Source: Vibrio gigantis
GTDB lineage: Bacteria > Pseudomonadota > Gammaproteobacteria > Enterobacterales > Vibrionaceae
Reading direction: 5' to 3'
Assembly (NCBI RefSeq): GCF_024347515.1
Contig: NZ_AP025494.1
Coordinates: 124,001 to 188,000, forward strand
Length of the DNA stretch: 64,000 nucleotides
Part shown: in pieces, positions 1 through 8,109 of the stretch
Layout: each line of letters begins with the position of its first letter
Position numbering within the stretch: the stretch's first letter is position 1
The notes under the pieces: generated by a model
Told to the model about the DNA's origin: nothing
The model's input: only the letters and a program-made list of their open reading frames with translations
The model's database searches: none
Program-made: the position numbers and the translations under genes

Positions 1-1
1 C

Positions 2-559
2 TGGTTTGGTATGTCAGCGGAGCAATTTAGAGCCGACGTCATCGATGAGGTGTCCATTGTTCAGTCGACAATGACCGAAGAGCAATCAGAAATAGTGTTC
101 GACCGTGTAAACGGTCAATACCAGACGACGATGGTCGATACGGGCATCTCCAATGTCATTGATAGATTTTATATCAAACCTGAAAAAACAAATGGGTCCG
201 GGGTCTTTATTGCAGGTATATCAGAGCGGCTGGTGGATAACACAAAGATGTGGTGGTATCGCAGCATACTTCGACTGAACGTACTCATGGAATGGCTTCT
301 TTTAGGCGGGGTGCTTATCTTCGCGTTCATGAGTGATTCTTACTACGAATATCGTAAGCGAATCTACGCCTTTACACAGCACAACGTGAAAATAGCGGCA
401 ATGGCCTTTCGCATGATATTCATCATTCTCTTTTCACTATGGGTCTTCCTTGTTGTCCCCATCATTGATGGCGGATTCTGGCGATATTTACCCCTATTTT
501 TCATTGGTTTATGCATCCTATTAACCACCACGATCATGCGTGAATTCCAACGCTTTTAA
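2..559 (+). CDS. DUF4400-type integral membrane protein (5' partial)
   Basis: The frame is open to the window edge (no stop before the first in-window ATG at 11), so the start is probably outside. Hydrophobic segments lie near in-window residues 93-107, 130-150 and 155-172, separated by a short basic loop, and the C-terminus is basic. This pattern, directly upstream of an S49 peptidase, fits the DUF4400 (PFL_4697) membrane proteins that accompany traD in SXT, IncA/C and related conjugative elements. Its biochemical role is not established. The family call rests on topology and neighbourhood. Confidence 0.6.
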   Translation, partial: WFGMSAEQFRADVIDEVSIVQSTMTEEQSEIVFDRVNGQYQTTMVDTGISNVIDRFYIKPEKTNGSGVFIAGISERLVDNTKMWWYRSILRLNVLMEWLLLGGVLIFAFMSDSYYEYRKRIYAFTQHNVKIAAMAFRMIFIILFSLWVFLVVPIIDGGFWRYLPLFFIGLCILLTTTIMREFQRF

Positions 560-581
560 ACAGACATAGGTAATCAATAAC

Positions 582-1547
582 ATGCGGATATTTAAAAAGA
601 AGAATCAAGAACCAAAGTCATTGAGAGAAAACCTCAAAGAGTTTACGCAGCGATACCGGTCTATTCACAACCTAAATCGGATTAAGGTTGGTTTCATTGT
701 TTTTGGTGTGTTGTTCGCGGTCGGTCAAACCATATACCGAAGTCACTATTTCAACATGCCGGTTCCGCACATAGCGCTCATACAACTGGAGGGAGCCGTA
801 GAGAGAGGCAGTCCGACAGCTGATGGAACTATCCTGTCAGAAAGCATAAGAAAAGCCATGAAAGATCCATTGGCTCATGCCATTTTGATTGAAGCGAACT
901 CACCAGGTGGCAGCCCAGTGCAGGCCGAGATATTACATAGGACTTTAATGTCCATGAGAGAAACTACCAATAAGCCGGTCTATTTTTCGATAGGTGAAAT
1001 GTGTGCGTCGGCTTGTTTATACATCAGCTCCTCGGCAGACAAAGTGTATGCCCATAAAAACTCGTTGATCGGCAGTGTCGGTGTCAGAATGGATACCTGG
1101 GGATTCGACAAACTCATTCAACAACTTCAAGTTCAAAGACGGACATACACAGCGGGTAAAAACAAAGCCTTGCTGGACCCGTTTTTACCCGAGAACCCTG
1201 AAGCAACAGAGCACATAGAGTCACATGTCCTCCAGCCATTATTTGAGGAGTTCAAAGGAGCGTTAATTGAAGGTCGTGGCGAGAAATTGGAAACAGACAA
1301 CCCGGACATCTTCACTGGTTACATTTGGACAGGTTCAGAGGCCGTTGAAATCGGATTTGCCGACGACATTCAAACCCATTTCGAGATCCGTGAAAATCTG
1401 CGTGATGAGTACCAAGTGACGGACATACAGAACTACACCAAGCCTAAGTTCAGCATGATGAAGCTCCTGAGTTCCGATTTCTGGGCTGAGGTGTTAGCGA
1501 AAACTGCCATGAAGTTAGACTCAGGCAGCGAGATGGAGCTTAGATAG
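582..1547 (+). CDS. S49 family peptidase (SppA/SohB-like)
   Basis: Membrane-anchored serine peptidase of the signal-peptide-peptidase clan, expected to cleave peptides at the periplasmic face of the inner membrane. One transmembrane segment spans about residues 35-50. The protease domain starts near 63, has NSPGGS at 106-111, the nucleophile candidate Ser143 in CASACLYISSSAD, and the general-base Lys in AGKNKALLDPF (Lys193 or Lys195), matching the Ser/Lys dyad of SohB/SppA. At 321 residues it is about SohB size. It follows the DUF4400 gene by 22 bases, so the two are probably co-transcribed. S49 peptidases are common in SXT/IncA/C-like transfer regions. Confidence 0.88.
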   Translation: MRIFKKKNQEPKSLRENLKEFTQRYRSIHNLNRIKVGFIVFGVLFAVGQTIYRSHYFNMPVPHIALIQLEGAVERGSPTADGTILSESIRKAMKDPLAHAILIEANSPGGSPVQAEILHRTLMSMRETTNKPVYFSIGEMCASACLYISSSADKVYAHKNSLIGSVGVRMDTWGFDKLIQQLQVQRRTYTAGKNKALLDPFLPENPEATEHIESHVLQPLFEEFKGALIEGRGEKLETDNPDIFTGYIWTGSEAVEIGFADDIQTHFEIRENLRDEYQVTDIQNYTKPKFSMMKLLSSDFWAEVLAKTAMKLDSGSEMELR

Positions 1548-1553
1548 ACAAAT

Positions 1554-1597
1554 GGAGTGTTGGTTGTTCAATGAAAGACAATCAACACTCCTCTTCT
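1554..1597 (+). terminator. Terminator-like hairpin after the S49 gene
   Basis: A 14-base stem (1554-1567 pairing with 1578-1591, one G-T pair) with a 10-base loop begins six bases after the stop codon. The following bases, TCTTCT, make only a weak U-tract, so termination may be partial. Confidence 0.5.
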
Positions 1598-2126
1598 GCT
1601 GGCAAGGTGGTGCAAGAACGTCGGTTCGTCGCTGGTGGAGGGGTGGCAAAAAATAGACGTCGCCCGTATGCGATAACATAATATGGTAATGAAAATCAGG
1701 CAAAGACAGGCAGGGTAAATGGGAAATTTCTTATCTCGGATGCGTCTTCACCCTAGTAAGAATCGTTAACTGGGAGCTTAAACTGTGAGGCGCGTTGCAC
1801 TTTTGTTGAGAGGATGTAAAGGCATTTCATCGATAAACCCCTTCCCAATAAATGTGACGTGATTCAAACCTAAGCAGAATTTCAGTCAACAAAATCATAT
1901 GCTTGTGTATATGTGAAATGCAAGTCATTGATATGTAGACACAAAAAACATACAAAAAAGCTATCTATAAATTACCTTACATTAGTCATGGTTATGCACA
2001 TAATTCGGTAAACAGCAATATCTTATTTGGTGATTTGCCAATACTAAAACCCTTAATTACTATTAATTATTATGTTGAAAACTCTCAAAATTTTATTATT
2101 TAATATTAATGCAGTTGGGTGTCATT
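1598..2126. other. Non-coding stretch, AT-rich second half
   Basis: No convincing gene on either strand. The last 250 bases are strongly AT-rich and lead into the gene at 2127, so they probably hold its promoter. No clear inverted repeat or nick-site-like sequence was recognised that would mark an oriT. Confidence 0.5.
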
Positions 2127-2801
2127 ATGAGTAATAAGAAAACAGGAAATGAAAATGATACACACGCCGGTGAGCTCAGTTTGAAACATCTTCGTCCTGT
2201 ATCTTTCGACAGCGACACAGCAGCTGACGCACATACCATTTTGCACAAAGTGTCTCTCACGGACCATGAAACGAATAAGTTCGATGCGGAATGCTGCAAG
2301 AAAGTGGCTGATAAGTTAAAACGCCTATACGAATCACGGGGACTGATTGATGGGGATCTTACTGAGCACCACAAAGAAATGGTAAACTTTTCACCTGAAG
2401 TTGAGCTACAACGATACTTATCGGGTCAGCCTAACCAAAACCAACTGCCCAGCGAAAATGGTCACTCAGACCACCAGCATTTAGTTCAAATCCCACATTA
2501 CTCACTTGAAACACCGGATGAGCGCATTCTCGCGATTGTTGCAGAAGGAAAATATCTAGAAAACAAAATGAAAGAGCTTGGCGCTAAAGGTGGTGGGATC
2601 AATACCATGAAACGCTCAATTAAGTGTTTGATGCCCGACTGGGTACTGAAGCATTTTGACGTGATCACTCCTACTCATTACAAAGCGCTCCATGTTCATA
2701 ATTACACGGTCAGTCGAGACGAAGCAGAAGCTTTTTTGGAAGCCTGCTCTAAGGTGAGAATGGGGTTCTTTTGTATAGCGGAGAAACCGAGCTTTAAATA
2801 G
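2127..2801 (+). CDS. Unrecognised 224-residue protein
   Basis: I do not recognise this protein. It is hydrophilic with no signal peptide or membrane segment. The C-terminal half (from about residue 130) is basic and has a KGGGINTMKRSIKCLMPDW stretch that could be a nucleic-acid-binding region, but no family motif stands out. The ATG at 2127 (MSNKKTG) is preceded by GGGTG; an upstream in-frame ATG at 2109 has no ribosome site. It is the only gene on this strand between the S49 gene and 4.7 kb and has a long AT-rich leader. Confidence 0.6.
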   Translation: MSNKKTGNENDTHAGELSLKHLRPVSFDSDTAADAHTILHKVSLTDHETNKFDAECCKKVADKLKRLYESRGLIDGDLTEHHKEMVNFSPEVELQRYLSGQPNQNQLPSENGHSDHQHLVQIPHYSLETPDERILAIVAEGKYLENKMKELGAKGGGINTMKRSIKCLMPDWVLKHFDVITPTHYKALHVHNYTVSRDEAEAFLEACSKVRMGFFCIAEKPSFK

Positions 2802-2875
2802 GCAGCGGTACGAACAGATATTTTCTATTTCTGTCACTCCAATTTCTGTGGAATGACTTCCCACCCTCTCGATTC

Positions 2876-3391
2876 TTAACTCTCGGGGTGGGTAGACTCA
2901 CTCAGGTCATACTCAAAATTTAATGCCGATTCATGAAGGATACTGGCCGTTGTCTCTGCACGAATTTCGGCCATAAATAAAGATACTTTGTGGGCGATTT
3001 CTACTTTATTCACTGCATTAAACATCCTTGACGTTCTCTTTCGTTTGGACGACCACTTCCCATGTTCATTATATGAAAATTCGGTCCAAGATAAGTCAAA
3101 GGCATCGTAGGTTTTTCCTCTAGAATGGAGCCTAGATTCTCTTACCGACACTTGGCACCCATATTTAAGTTTCTGTACCCATTGTGGGTTCGAATGTATC
3201 AATAAAGCGCGTCTGTCGCCGTAGATGCGAGCCAATAACGCTTTCACCTGTTGCTGTGCAGCCCTTTCGGGGTTTTTATATCGGGAACTGGAAAAGTACT
3301 CTTTTAGAAGTGGCTTATCAGACCAAACAGTCGGGATCTGGATATAATAAGATCCCGCCCGTTTACTACATGGAATTACATAGCTGTTCAT
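2876..3391 (-). CDS. Unrecognised 171-residue basic protein
   Basis: A basic, soluble protein of unknown family. Residues 35-60 (SSSRYKNPERAAQQQVKALLARIYG) loosely resemble small DNA-binding domains at the N-terminus of phage integrases or AP2-like proteins, but the resemblance is weak. It lies downstream of the DUF4262 gene on the same strand, 65 bases away, so it is probably in the transcription unit that starts at the paired C/G-tract promoter at 4001. Confidence 0.5.
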   Translation of the reverse strand: MNSYVIPCSKRAGSYYIQIPTVWSDKPLLKEYFSSSRYKNPERAAQQQVKALLARIYGDRRALLIHSNPQWVQKLKYGCQVSVRESRLHSRGKTYDAFDLSWTEFSYNEHGKWSSKRKRTSRMFNAVNKVEIAHKVSLFMAEIRAETTASILHESALNFEYDLSESTHPES

Positions 3392-3456
3392 TGATTTATA
3401 GTGTCCATCCTTGGTCTAATACCAGTCGAATCATGGTGACACGACTTTGCCAGTAT

Positions 3457-3945
3457 TTAGTTATACAATTTTTCAAATTGAGCCACATCGAAGAAGATAC
3501 TTTGATATGACTTCCACTTTGCATCAACGCCCTCTTGCCATGGAAAGCGGCCATTGGGATCGGGTAAAACCAGTTGAAACATCGGAATTTGCTTGTCATT
3601 CATACCCAGTGTGGTTTCAGCGACAGTGAACGTCCCATCGAGCATACAGTCCTGAGACACTTTAACCAACGCAACCGGCACATTGAATACCTCTTCAACA
3701 TAAGTGATAGGCTCATCTAATTCAATCACACGTTCTTTGAGGTGTTTAGCAAAATGATTACCAAAGAAGTGCATTTGATCTGGACTTAAACCCGTGAGGG
3801 CGATCTCGAACTGATTATCCGTGCTGACGGATAGACCAACAGAATACACATAATCATTACCCTTTGGGCTGGCAGTCATAATGAACGTGGCCTCACCTCG
3901 ATCTAACGACTTAGAAATTGAATCAACAACTTTAAAACGTTCCAT
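3457..3945 (-). CDS. DUF4262 domain protein
   Basis: A 162-residue soluble protein of the DUF4262 family, whose function is unknown. Family-like features are the early YVYSVGLSVSTDNQFEIALTG strand pattern, the FFGNHFAKHL helix, and a C-terminal LVLPDPNGRFPWQEGVD stretch. The ATG at 3945 follows a good ribosome site (GAGAGAGG), better than the ATG 29 codons upstream. Its promoter region holds the left half of the C6-N45-G6 cassette at 4001-4057, with CATAAT 19 bases downstream of the tract. Confidence 0.75.
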   Translation of the reverse strand: MERFKVVDSISKSLDRGEATFIMTASPKGNDYVYSVGLSVSTDNQFEIALTGLSPDQMHFFGNHFAKHLKERVIELDEPITYVEEVFNVPVALVKVSQDCMLDGTFTVAETTLGMNDKQIPMFQLVLPDPNGRFPWQEGVDAKWKSYQSIFFDVAQFEKLYN

Positions 3946-4000
3946 AATTACCTCTCTCATTGTGTGGATGGGAGTATTATGTAAGTCCTTTTGCCCGTAT

Positions 4001-4057
4001 CCCCCCGATGTATGAATCGTCCAAGCATTCAAAAGGGTTCATGGATTAAACGGGGGG
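4001..4057. promoter_or_regulatory. Paired C6-N45-G6 promoter cassette A
   Basis: Six C at 4001-4006 and six G at 4052-4057 with 45 bases between. Reading leftward (minus strand), CATAAT begins 19 bases after the tract, upstream of the DUF4262 gene. Reading rightward, TTTAAT begins 20 bases after the tract although no gene starts until 4720. Same architecture as six other sites in the window. Confidence 0.75.
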
Positions 4058-4719
4058 TAACCGTAGTTGGTTTGAGGTTTAATTTCATGAAACGAAATCG
4101 GTTTGTTTCATCATCACACTGAAAAACGGAAGTAAGGTTGGGATTACCAAAATCCGCCCTGTCTCTTTTATGAGAATGAGTCCAAATTATACCTTATTTT
4201 CTTGATGGAAGCTGTCTTGCTTGGTAAACAGATATTAATGCATATGAGTGCTATGACACAAAACACTTAAAATGGCGTTAGGAAATGGAGTACACGACTT
4301 AGAGAAACTCTCGGGTGAACTATAACGGTCGCTATATTGTTACCTTTATTCAAAAATTTATACTAAGTCTTCAAATTCTTTCCGTTAATTGACATTTTGA
4401 ACCAAACTCATCTGCATACTGTTTTACATGGACGGAAGTTCAATATCATTAGTAAAGCAAACGACTTTACAATGAATGCTATAATCACATAACAAAAAAT
4501 AGATATAACACTCACAACCATTCAAAGCTTGAATGAAAGATGGGTAAAGCCTTTTGTATAAGGCACTGAACAAAGAAAAAAGCTAACCACGTCAAACGTT
4601 GCAAACAAGTTGATATATCCGATTAAAAGTAAAGGGGTGTAAGTCTAAACATTTCCTAAACATTTATAGCCATACGTAAGTCTGGTTTAACAAAAAGATA
4701 AGAAGACTAAGTTAATATT
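4058..4719. other. 660-base non-coding region
   Basis: No open frame of note on either strand. The rightward arm of cassette A fires into this region, so it could give a non-coding RNA or a long leader for the gene at 4720. TTGACA occurs near 4390, but no well-spaced -10 was found. Otherwise AT-rich without clear repeats. Confidence 0.4.
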
Positions 4720-5022
4720 ATGCAACTACATCATACGCACGAGCTAAACACCACATCGAATCCATTTGAAACGTTTGATGAAAATATCATTATGTTTTTG
4801 GAACATTACCAGATCCGAGACTTCAGTTTCGAATCCCTTACTGCCTTTTTAAAAGCAGAATACTGCGCAGCTAAAAAAACCGCTTCATTAAACCTCTCCT
4901 ATCAGGAGTGGGCCGTGAAGAACGATGAGTATGTATCCACTGTCTCATCCTACTTCATATACAAAAACTGGTTAGTCCAATATGCACCAGAAGATTCGAG
5001 TTCAATCGTTACACTTCATTGA
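4720..5022 (+). CDS. Unrecognised 100-residue protein
   Basis: A small soluble protein of unknown family with no membrane segment. It contains an alpha-helical-looking FESLTAFLKAEYCAAKK region and a YQEWAVKNDEYVSTV stretch. No strong ribosome site (TAAGAAG lies rather far upstream), but a perfect terminator hairpin 10 bases after its stop supports a real transcription unit. Mildly acidic, like many small proteins here. Confidence 0.55.
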   Translation: MQLHHTHELNTTSNPFETFDENIIMFLEHYQIRDFSFESLTAFLKAEYCAAKKTASLNLSYQEWAVKNDEYVSTVSSYFIYKNWLVQYAPEDSSSIVTLH

Positions 5023-5032
5023 CTGAACGCGT

Positions 5033-5070
5033 AAAGCCCAATCATCGATTACAATGATTGGGCTTTATAT
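5033..5070 (+). terminator. Strong intrinsic terminator
   Basis: A perfect 13-base stem (5033-5045 with 5054-5066), 8-base loop, ending in a T-rich stretch. The leading A run means it could also act on the opposite strand for the gene ending at 5112. Confidence 0.85.
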
Positions 5071-5111
5071 TTGTCTATCCCGCCACTCTTTCTATTCAAT
5101 TGCGCCAGGTA

Positions 5112-5777
5112 TTATCCTGTGCGATTCGGTGACTCCAAGTAAAATTGAACCTTACTTGTGTTTCTAGAAATGACATCGATCTGCTGTATGGACACGCTAT
5201 CAGGAAGTGCAGGCTTACCACCAGCCTGTTCGAGATATTGTAGTTTTAGAAGTAACTGAATGAAGAACGCTTTGCACAGCAACCCAGAAATATCTTCGAC
5301 ACAAACAGACAAGTGCGCCAATGGGCTTGGCTTATCGAGGTTATTAAAGTATTCATTCTCAATGAAAGACAAGGTGATGGCACCAGAGCCAACACAAGGC
5401 TCATAAAGGGAAATTGACTCTCCATCCGTCTTCACACTACCGCGATTCAAACCGGCCATCAGTTTTGCTAACTCTATCGGCGTTGGAAAAAAGTCATTAC
5501 TTTTCGCCAAGCTAGAGTACTTCGACAGCAAATCCCCTAATACATCCGTTTCTCCGCCTTCAACGGCCAATGTCGTGATCAAGTGAGTCATCAACTGACA
5601 ATCCTTCTCGACATCCGGTGCTTTTAATTGCCCCATCACCACCTCGCTTGGTGGGTACATGTTCGTGTGCAAGAAACACCAATGGTCAATGAACATGTCG
5701 AGAAAGGAATGCGTCCCAAATTGATATCGCATCCCTTCAATGACCTTGTGAAGTTGGTTCTTAAGTGGTGTGCTCAT
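5112..5777 (-). CDS. N6-adenine methyltransferase-like protein lacking the catalytic motif
   Basis: A 221-residue relative of the N-6 DNA methylases (HsdM-like fold). The SAM-binding region is clear: NDFFPTPIELAKLMAGLN leading to motif I, YEPCVGSGAITLSFIEN, then VCVEDISGLLCKAFFIQLLLKLQYL. The (N/D)PP(Y/F) catalytic motif expected about 60-80 residues later is absent; the chain stops after QQIDVISRN... ESPNRTG. It may bind SAM or DNA without methylating, or need a partner. ATG at 5777 overlaps the preceding stop as ATGA and has GGGAGAG upstream, so translation is coupled to the gene at 5774-6259. Confidence 0.65.
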   Translation of the reverse strand: MSTPLKNQLHKVIEGMRYQFGTHSFLDMFIDHWCFLHTNMYPPSEVVMGQLKAPDVEKDCQLMTHLITTLAVEGGETDVLGDLLSKYSSLAKSNDFFPTPIELAKLMAGLNRGSVKTDGESISLYEPCVGSGAITLSFIENEYFNNLDKPSPLAHLSVCVEDISGLLCKAFFIQLLLKLQYLEQAGGKPALPDSVSIQQIDVISRNTSKVQFYLESPNRTG

Positions 5778-6259
5778 GCGATTCTCTCCCAATGCTTCAT
5801 CGTATTGGGATCAACGCAAAGCGCCCTTTCTAGCCATTCTCCTAGCGTGTCATCGCAATAGAACCGATAACTGAAAGCACAAGACTGCTGCTCTAAGTTG
5901 CCACGGATGTCAGTAAAACCTTCACTCGATACCGCTACCTTGAGATGTCGGGAGTCTTCAGAGAAAGTCAGCTGGTACTTCTGCATATACGACAACAGGG
6001 CAAACGGATCATCGAACTTACCATGTAGCGCGAAGAACCTCCCTTGAGTCTGTATCAACTGTTGAGTCATACGCTTCACACACTCAAGGTTATCGATAGG
6101 TACAACACGACCACTGTCCAACGACACATTGTGATTGATGACAAACCGAGGTGGCTTGTCATCGATGATCATGTAAATGGCACGACTTCGATAGCTCTGT
6201 TTCGAAAATGTGGTACGTAATACCCCATGATGCGTGCTGCTAAACAAAATAATGCTCAT
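5774..6259 (-). CDS. Unrecognised 161-residue protein
   Basis: Soluble protein of unknown family with mixed strand/helix character and no signal peptide. It overlaps the methyltransferase-like gene by four bases (ATGA), so the two products are probably made in similar amounts and may act together. It is the third gene of the leftward cluster that starts at cassette B (7021). Confidence 0.6.
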   Translation of the reverse strand: MSIILFSSTHHGVLRTTFSKQSYRSRAIYMIIDDKPPRFVINHNVSLDSGRVVPIDNLECVKRMTQQLIQTQGRFFALHGKFDDPFALLSYMQKYQLTFSEDSRHLKVAVSSEGFTDIRGNLEQQSCAFSYRFYCDDTLGEWLERALCVDPNTMKHWERIA

Positions 6260-6273
6260 ATGTCACCTCAGTA

Positions 6274-6489
6274 TTAGTCGAGCTCGTATCCGTATTCGTC
6301 GAGACACAGACCACCAGCGTCATTGAGCCTCACTGAAACACCTTCAATACCCGTGTTATATACAGGGGTCGCCTCTGAACTCCCGTTCGCTATTGCCTCA
6401 TCAATGAAGGCTTTAAGTTCCCCTAGCGTTAATAAGTCTTGGGTCTGTGGTGCTGTGTCGATGTCTTGCATTGGAATTGTGTCTGTCAT
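6274..6489 (-). CDS. Small acidic protein (71 residues), unknown
   Basis: Very acidic small protein (about 14 Asp/Glu against one Lys and one Arg) with no recognised domain. ATG at 6489 is preceded by AAGGTGA at good spacing; the longer reading from 6534 lacks this. It sits between the 122- and 161-residue genes in the same leftward cluster. High negative charge and size are compatible with a DNA-mimic or inhibitor, but nothing in the sequence proves that. Confidence 0.6.
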   Translation of the reverse strand: MTDTIPMQDIDTAPQTQDLLTLGELKAFIDEAIANGSSEATPVYNTGIEGVSVRLNDAGGLCLDEYGYELD

Positions 6490-6585
6490 GATCGTCACCT
6501 TAGTGGTATTAGTTAGTAGTTGGGTTGTGTGCATAGGTGGAAAGAAACCATTAGGCTGTACACCAATGGTTAAGCGAATTGGCAG

Positions 6586-6954
6586 TTACCATTCGAATGT
6601 TTCAAACAAAGGGATTTGATTTGCGTCTCGGTCGAATTCAATTAAGCCGATGCGGTTGCCGGTTGCCCAAGCCATGATTTGATTGAAGGCGTCACTCATC
6701 CCGTCGATATTATTGAGCGTTCGAGCTTCGGTGTTCATTACGACATCGGGGTCAGCGGCTTGCAGCTTAATGAAGTAACCATACTCACGCTCTAAAACGT
6801 GTGCGTTAACGGGGCCATCTTGTTGACTCAATAAGCTCAAGCGTTCAGAGTCTTCTTGGGTGAGATGGCAGGTAGACAAAGCCAGTGATAAGTAGAGCTC
6901 CATACTGCTTGTTTCAGTGAACTTTTGAATATCGCTTTGGATAGAGTTAATCAT
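6586..6954 (-). CDS. Unrecognised 122-residue acidic protein
   Basis: First gene of the leftward cluster downstream of cassette B. Soluble, acidic, helix-rich, no known family. The ATG at 6954 has GGAGATTGACG upstream. The promoter inferred for it is the minus-strand G6 tract at 7021-7026 followed after 19 bases by TATGAT. Confidence 0.65.
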   Translation of the reverse strand: MINSIQSDIQKFTETSSMELYLSLALSTCHLTQEDSERLSLLSQQDGPVNAHVLEREYGYFIKLQAADPDVVMNTEARTLNNIDGMSDAFNQIMAWATGNRIGLIEFDRDANQIPLFETFEW

Positions 6955-7020
6955 CGTCAATCTCCAAGTTATGTTTGGTACATAAGTTATGGCCAATCAT
7001 AAAATGTGATGACAGCGGCT

Positions 7021-7077
7021 CCCCCCGATCTGGATGAGCGTGCAACCCTGACAATAGATAGAGTGCCAAACGGGGGG
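7021..7077. promoter_or_regulatory. Paired C6-N45-G6 promoter cassette B
   Basis: C6 at 7021-7026, G6 at 7072-7077, 45 bases between. Both outward sides have a -10-like hexamer exactly 19 bases from the tract: TATGAT leftward (toward 6954) and TTTAAT rightward (toward 7144). The two flanking genes are divergent, so both arms appear to be used. Confidence 0.8.
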
Positions 7078-7143
7078 CTGAGTTTTACACGGCGGCTTTA
7101 ATGACGATCGTAATAGACATACACAACACAATCGGAGGTCAAT

Positions 7144-7705
7144 ATGAGTGATAAACACCCAGTGATGTACGCACATTTAAAAGAGAGACGCTTGATGCCT
7201 GAGTTATATTCGGGGCTACATGTCGACACTGAGGTTGTTGTGTTTTGTATTTAGATTATGGTCACTAACCGGACGACTCGTTGGTTATCAACAGTACCGA
7301 CCGTTTGCCCCAAAACACACAGCACCCGATCACCGTAAGCAAGCACGATATTTCACATATGTGTCGAAAGAACATATGGCCACCAGCCTTGCTGCATTTG
7401 GCGTCGAGCAACTGGATCTGAAACAACGAGTGCTGTTTCTCGCAGAAGGCGTCTTCGATGTTGTGCCTTTACATCGACTTGGCGTAAATGCATTGGCCGT
7501 TCTAGGAAATAATCCGAAGCACCTGAAAGAGTGGCTAAACACACTGCCTTTCCATGTCGTTGCATTATGTGATGGTGATGAGGCAGGCCAAACACTGGCT
7601 CGGTTCGCGCACCAAACCGTATCCTTGCCATCAGGCAAAGATCCTGGGGACATGTCCGACGAATGGTTTAAAAGTATGTTATCCGACTTTGGGTATCGTT
7701 TTTGA
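7144..7705 (+). pseudogene. TOPRIM-domain protein, frameshifted
   Basis: The gene starts at ATG 7144 with an excellent ribosome site (CGGAGG) and reads MSDKHPVMYAHLKERRL... to a stop at 7250-7252. The +1 frame then continues FRLWSLTGRLVGYQQYRP... to 7705. Joined, they make a ~187-residue single-TOPRIM protein: acidic Glu in FLAEGVFD and the DxD in CDGDEAG, the metal-binding signature of primases, topoisomerases and OLD-type nucleases. Removing one T from the TTTT run near 7240-7245 restores one frame (...VVVFVFRLW...). It is therefore a recent pseudogene, a sequencing homopolymer error, or a slippage site. The promoter is the right arm of cassette B. Confidence 0.75.
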
Positions 7706-7735
7706 ACGCCTTGCGTTGTGAGCACAGCGAATAAA

Positions 7736-7797
7736 GTATTTAAAGTGTGGGTCGCACTTATCGCGTTTGCGGTCCCACTTTAAATATTGCTTTTTGT
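7736..7797 (+). terminator. Intrinsic terminator after the TOPRIM gene
   Basis: Long stem: bases 7737-7751 pair with 7774-7787 (one bulge), followed by a T-rich stretch at 7788-7797. Confidence 0.75.
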
Positions 7798-7961
7798 TCC
7801 ATGTCTTGACGCACTAGGACTGCGTTCAGAGTTTTCAATTAGCCTGCTCCCGCTTAGACCGCGAATAACAGCCTACGGCCATAGCGAGTAGACAGTACGG
7901 CTTTAAGAGTGAGTACTCATCATGAATTGTGCTCATGCTGAACCCTTCCCTTCCCTTCCCT

Positions 7962-8018
7962 CCCCCCTAAAATGATTCGACTCATCGGTTGATGCTCCCT
8001 GTGCAACGAAACGGGGGG
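7962..8018. promoter_or_regulatory. Paired C6-N45-G6 promoter cassette C
   Basis: C6 at 7962-7967, G6 at 8013-8018. The right arm has TAAATT 19 bases after the tract and faces the C5 methyltransferase at 8110. The left arm faces the end of a gene and has no -10-like hexamer (it runs into repeated GGGAA units). Confidence 0.75.
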
Positions 8019-8109
8019 ATAGCCGAAGATTGGGCGCTAAATTGTTCATTCAACTGCTGACCTTTTCTCAGCAACAGCCAATTAAACAATGCCCACTTGG
8101 AGGTAAGCC

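Noticed and set aside
1554-2126. Inverted repeat and AT-rich region as the plasmid oriT
   Set aside because: The hairpin directly follows a stop codon and fits a terminator better; no relaxase gene or known nick sequence is nearby in the window.
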